Assembly: GCA_014653385.1 (NCBI GenBank) | Contig: JACWER010000003.1 | Span: 49,731-113,730, forward strand | DNA from: Pelagibacterales bacterium SAG-MED50 | GTDB lineage: Bacteria > Pseudomonadota > Alphaproteobacteria > Pelagibacterales > Pelagibacteraceae | DNA length: 64,000 bases | Direction: 5' to 3' | Shown: piece by piece, positions 61,261-64,000 of the stretch | Layout of the letters: every line of letters starts with the position of its first letter | Position numbering within the stretch: position 1 is the first letter of the stretch | Position numbers and translations under genes: made by a program | The notes under the pieces: model-generated | What the model saw: only the letters and a program-made list of their open reading frames with translations | The model's database searches: none | What the model was told of the DNA's origin: nothing

Positions 61261-62015
61261 TAATTACATATACATTTTTTTTTTTTATTAAACTTTACTT
61301 TTCTAAAGCTTAAATTTAAAAAATCTAGAATTAAAATATATCCATTTAAATCTTTTCCAATATTTAAAATTTTTTTTAAAATTTCGTTAGCTTGCATAGT
61401 GCCTACAATACCAGCAATAGTCCCAAGTATTCCCTCATATTCACAGCTTAATATGTCGTCAGAAACAGTTTCTTCTTGATAAAAACACCTTAAACAAGGA
61501 TTTTTTTTATTATGAAAATCAAAAGTAAATATATGGCCATCAAATTTGCTTATAGCTCCAGTTGCAAGAAATTTTTTATACTTTAGACTTATATCATTAA
61601 TTAAAAATTTTGTTTCAAAATTATCTGTACCATCAACAATATAATCATAATTTTTAATAATCTTTAGAAATTTCTTTTTATCTAACTTAAAATTGTAAAT
61701 ATCAATTTTAGTTTTAGAATTTATGTCAGCTAATTTTTTTTTGGCAGCTTTAACTTTTAATTTTCCTAAATCTTTTTCATCATATAAAGTTTGTCGATGA
61801 ATATTAGAAAGACCAACCAAATCATGATCTACAATTCCTAGTGATCCAACTCCTGATCTGGTTAAAAATTCAGCAACTGGGCAACCCAATCCCCCCATAC
61901 CAATTATTAACACTTTTGAGTGTAAAATTTTTTTTTGACCTAGAATGCCTATATTTTTTAAAATAATTTGTCTTGAATATTTCTCGAGTTGATTTTTACT
62001 TAATTTTGAACTCAT
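61260..62015 (-). CDS. ThiF/MoeB/HesA-family sulfur-carrier adenylyltransferase
   Basis: E1-like enzyme that adenylates the C-terminal glycine of a sulfur carrier such as ThiS or MoaD. The 251 residues show R-Y-S-R-Q-I-I-L near residue 13, the nucleotide loop G-M-G-G-L-G-C-P near 39, D-H-D-x-V-x-x-S-N-I-H-R-Q near 62 and D-G-T-D-N-F near 128. Zinc-type cysteines are present in C-L-R-C near 174 and C-I-C at the very end. No thiS, moaD or moaE is adjacent, so thiamine versus molybdopterin use is open. It overlaps dut by 4 bases. Confidence 0.88.
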   Translation of the reverse strand: MSSKLSKNQLEKYSRQIILKNIGILGQKKILHSKVLIIGMGGLGCPVAEFLTRSGVGSLGIVDHDLVGLSNIHRQTLYDEKDLGKLKVKAAKKKLADINSKTKIDIYNFKLDKKKFLKIIKNYDYIVDGTDNFETKFLINDISLKYKKFLATGAISKFDGHIFTFDFHNKKNPCLRCFYQEETVSDDILSCEYEGILGTIAGIVGTMQANEILKKILNIGKDLNGYILILDFLNLSFRKVKFNKKKKCICN

Positions 62016-62449
62016 TTCCCAGTTGAGCCAAATCCACCTTCTCCTCTAACTGATTCAGGTAAAGTATCTGTTTCTTCTAAATCCATTTTAATAACAGGAG
62101 TTAAAATCATTTGAGCTATTCTATCCTTATTGTTTATTAAAAAATCAGTATTACCATGATTATAAAGAATAACTTTAATCTCACCTCTATAATCGCTGTC
62201 TATTGTTCCTGGAGTATTTAAAACACTAATATTGTTTTTAGCAGCTAAACCAGATCTTGGTCTAATTTGAATCTCGAATTCACTAGGAAATGCAACGGAA
62301 ATACCGGTTGGAACTAAACTAGAATTTTGGGGTTTAAGTGTTATTGGCTCATTTATAAAAGCCATTAAATCCATGCCTGATGCTCCGTTAGTTTTATATG
62401 CAGGCAACTCAACAGATGAGTCTAATTTTTTTATATGAACTTTTGCCAT
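62012..62449 (-). CDS. dut: Deoxyuridine 5'-triphosphate nucleotidohydrolase
   Basis: Hydrolyses dUTP to dUMP, keeping uracil out of DNA. The 145-residue trimeric-type dUTPase has its conserved motifs: G-A-S-G-M-D-L near residue 22, P-R-S-G-L-A near 64, G-x-I-D-S-D-Y-R-G-E near 81, D-R-I-A-Q-M near 108 and the C-terminal R-G-E-G-G-F-G-S-T-G. coaBC-dut is a conserved pair; here they share one base. Confidence 0.96.
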   Translation of the reverse strand: MAKVHIKKLDSSVELPAYKTNGASGMDLMAFINEPITLKPQNSSLVPTGISVAFPSEFEIQIRPRSGLAAKNNISVLNTPGTIDSDYRGEIKVILYNHGNTDFLINNKDRIAQMILTPVIKMDLEETDTLPESVRGEGGFGSTGK

Positions 62450-63648
62450 TAATTTAACTGATTAATTATTCTATCAACTATTTCATCAGATATTTCAGAT
62501 TTCTTTTTATAGGCAAGTTTTTCTTTGTTTTTGTCGCTATAGTGAATCGTTACTTCATTAAAGTCAGAATTAAAGCCAATTTTTTTATTGGATACATCGT
62601 TTGCAATGATCCAATCACAATTTTTGTTATTCAATTTTGTTTTAGCATTATTTTCAACATTATTTGTTTCTGCTGCAAATCCTACTACAAGTTCTGGTCT
62701 CATTGAATTATGGTTAGAAACATAACTCAATATATCTACATTTTTTTCTAAATTTAAATTTAATGAATCCTGCTTTTTTATTTTATATTTGTATTTTTTA
62801 TTAATCTTAAAATCAGCTACTGCAGCAGAAAGAACTGCCACATTGGCAGGTAAGTTTTTTTGAGTTTCTAATAACATTTCATCTGCTGTTTCAACTTCAA
62901 TTAGCTTAACATCACTATCAATTTTTAAATTAGTTGGGCCTAAGATAAGAGTTGTATCAAATCCTTTTTTAGATAAAGATTTAGCAATTTCATACCCTTG
63001 TTTACCACTAGATTTATTTGTAATAAATCTTACTGGATCAATGTATTCGTTTGTTGGACCAGCTGTAACTAATGCTTTTAATTTTTTATTCTTTTTAAGG
63101 TTTAAAAAATAATTATTTATTTCGTTAGAAATTTTATCAGGCTCAGACATTTTCCCTTCACCATATTCTCCACAAGCCATTTCACCAATTTCTGGACCAA
63201 TAAGTTTATAACCATAATTAATTAGTTTTTTTAAGTTTTGTTTTGTAGATTGATGCTCCCACATTCTAATATTCATTGCTGGGGCTAAATAAATTTCTTT
63301 GTTTGATGCTAATACCACAGTTGACGCTAGATCATCAGTTGTTCCTTGAGCTAATTTCGAAATAGTGTTTGCTGTAGCTGGTGCAATTAAAATCACATCT
63401 GCCCATCTTGATAAAGCAATATGATCCATTTCCGTTTCATTTTCGACACTAAATAAATTGCTATAAACTTTACCTTGTGAAAGAGATGCAACCGAAAGAG
63501 GTGTTATAAATTCTTTAGCACTGTTGGTTAAAATTGTTTTTATTTCTGCTCCATTTTTTTTAAAAAGTCTAATTGTTTCAAGACTTTTATAAGCTGAAAT
63601 CCCACCACAAATTATATACAGAATTTTTTTGTTCATCAGATTTTTCAT
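62449..63648 (-). CDS. coaBC: Bifunctional PPC synthetase/decarboxylase (CoaBC)
   Basis: Joins cysteine to phosphopantothenate and decarboxylates the product, two steps before CoaE. The 399 residues hold the flavin-binding CoaC half with catalytic His near residue 78 (D-H-I-A-L-S), P-A-M-N-x-x-M-W near 124 and Cys in E-M-A-C-G-E near 160. The CoaB half starts near 190 with V-T-A-G-P-T-x-E-x-I-D-P-V-R and S-S-G-K-Q-G. Either ATG at 63648 or the one four codons later may start it. Bases 63096-63203 recur inverted at the window end. Confidence 0.95.
   Translation of the reverse strand: MKNLMNKKILYIICGGISAYKSLETIRLFKKNGAEIKTILTNSAKEFITPLSVASLSQGKVYSNLFSVENETEMDHIALSRWADVILIAPATANTISKLAQGTTDDLASTVVLASNKEIYLAPAMNIRMWEHQSTKQNLKKLINYGYKLIGPEIGEMACGEYGEGKMSEPDKISNEINNYFLNLKKNKKLKALVTAGPTNEYIDPVRFITNKSSGKQGYEIAKSLSKKGFDTTLILGPTNLKIDSDVKLIEVETADEMLLETQKNLPANVAVLSAAVADFKINKKYKYKIKKQDSLNLNLEKNVDILSYVSNHNSMRPELVVGFAAETNNVENNAKTKLNNKNCDWIIANDVSNKKIGFNSDFNEVTIHYSDKNKEKLAYKKKSEISDEIVDRIINQLN
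63096..63203 (+). repeat. Source copy of a 108-bp inverted repeat, inside coaBC
   Basis: This segment of coaBC (the M-A-C-G-E-Y-G-E-G region of the protein) is identical, in inverted orientation, to 63893-64000. I aligned the two base by base and found no mismatch. The copy here lies in an intact reading frame and is therefore the genuine one. Confidence 0.97.
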
Positions 63649-63656
63649 TTGCCGAA

Positions 63657-63892
63657 TTAAAATACCAATAACCCTACAATTACAAGAACTAATAAACCAA
63701 TAATAGATTGGTTTCTAAAAGCAGTCATTTCAGATTTTTTATTATTTAAGGCTGTGTAAGAATTTGAGTTTTGTGGGATCTGACCACTAGCTAAAAATGT
63801 TAAAGCTTGATTAGCTTTATCCATAATCTCAGGAAATTCTGGCAATCTTTTAATAACTTCCGATGTATTACTTAAAGTATCTGTAATTGTGT
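63657..63892 (-). CDS. ubiB: C-terminal fragment of UbiB (ubiquinone-synthesis kinase-like protein)
   Basis: The frame reads about 78 residues ending in R-L-P-E-F-P-E-I-M-D-K-A, then a hydrophilic stretch and one terminal membrane helix (G-L-L-V-L-V-I-V-G-L-L-V-F). This fits the C-terminus of alphaproteobacterial UbiB, an ABC1/ADCK-type atypical kinase needed for coenzyme Q synthesis, and ubiB-coaBC-dut is a conserved order. A TTG at 63845 could mimic a small-gene start, but the frame continues upstream to base 63892, where the inverted duplicate begins. It is therefore truncated by the junction, not a small gene. Confidence 0.65.
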
Positions 63893-64000
63893 TTATTGGT
63901 CCAGAAATTGGTGAAATGGCTTGTGGAGAATATGGTGAAGGGAAAATGTCTGAGCCTGATAAAATTTCTAACGAAATAAATAATTATTTTTTAAACCTTA
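63893..64000 (-). repeat. Inverted duplicate of coaBC sequence at the window end
   Basis: All 108 bases are the reverse complement of 63096-63203 and run off the right edge. On the plus strand they encode part of CoaBC out of context, and they interrupt ubiB. Short-range inversion of this sort, about 0.7 kb from its source, is typical of whole-genome-amplification chimeras or contig-end misassembly. Confidence 0.93.

Noticed and set aside
63657..63845. Separate 62-residue membrane gene starting with TTG
   Set aside because: The frame stays open upstream to the junction at 63892 and the sequence fits the UbiB C-terminus, so it is a fragment.
63893..64000. Possible real inverted repeat, invertible element or attachment site
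   Set aside because: One copy is ordinary coaBC coding sequence, there is no recombinase, and the other copy disrupts ubiB at a sequence end; a chimera is simpler.
1..64000. CRISPR arrays, insertion sequences, phage genes, rRNA or tRNA genes
   Set aside because: I looked for repeats with spacers, transposase or integrase motifs and RNA cloverleaves and saw none; spacers are too short for most of these.

Overview
The window is AT-rich, densely packed bacterial chromosome. Most genes are separated by 0-60 bases or overlap by 1-11. No rRNA, tRNA, CRISPR array, insertion sequence or phage gene is visible, and no gene-free stretch exceeds 300 bases. Gene content and order are alphaproteobacterial, and very small spacers, low G+C and reduced gene clusters point to the SAR11 clade (Candidatus Pelagibacter and relatives). 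That assignment rests on recognition of families and gene order, not on a database search.

Layout. 1-5675: a mostly minus-strand block with a sulfotransferase cut by the left edge, an Smr protein, a Tim44-like protein, fxsA-secB (plus strand), dnaQ, coaE, aroE, maf and ppsR. 5676-5945: a very AT-rich spacer between ppsR and hemE, the best candidate for the replication origin, because Caulobacter and Rickettsia carry oriC between the same two genes. 5946-16265: plus-strand hemE-hemH-hemJ-rho, a second sulfotransferase (minus), then mnmE-mnmG-rsmG-parA-parB with a 16-bp parS site inside rsmG. 16255-20840: leuS-lptE-holA and a DUF3576 lipoprotein. 21042-22068: a major porin with its own ribosome binding site and terminator. 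22062-27158: housekeeping genes, including a divergent ThiE-like protein, yggS, an L,D-transpeptidase, a winged-helix regulator, an overlooked 39-residue ArfA-like gene, nth and dapB. 27238-31026: grpE-dnaK-dnaJ. 31069-36570: rdgB, an LpoA-like protein, rsmI, a BON lipoprotein and maeB. 36711-47044: murJ, trpS, nfuA, a Bax-like glucosaminidase, a polysaccharide deacetylase, a short tsaB, fur, miaB, phoH, ybeY and lnt. 47037-54839: metK, then nusA-infB-rbfA-rpsO-pnp. 54918-60824: fabA-fabB-fabI, divergent irr, then rubrerythrin, a CCG-type Fe-S protein and DUF3501. 60817-63892: SH3 protein, ThiF/MoeB-like protein, dut, coaBC and the 3' end of ubiB.

How the parts fit. The genes diverge from the origin candidate, with minus-strand genes to its left and plus-strand genes to its right. 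The parABS partition system lies about 8-10 kb away, as expected for an origin-proximal region. Haem synthesis (with a ferrochelatase carrying four cysteines placed as in [2Fe-2S] enzymes), Fur, Irr, an Nfu protein and a rubrerythrin/Fe-S/DUF3501 operon make iron a recurring theme. Two near-identical palindromic sites in front of irr and rubrerythrin look like Irr operators.

Caution: the last 108 bases (63893-64000) are a perfect inverted copy of 63096-63203 inside coaBC and break off ubiB. This looks like an amplification or assembly chimera at a contig end rather than biology. I did not find a clearly new multi-gene defence or mobile system; the best leads are the ArfA-like gene, the Irr-site pair with its Fe-S operon, and the origin region.
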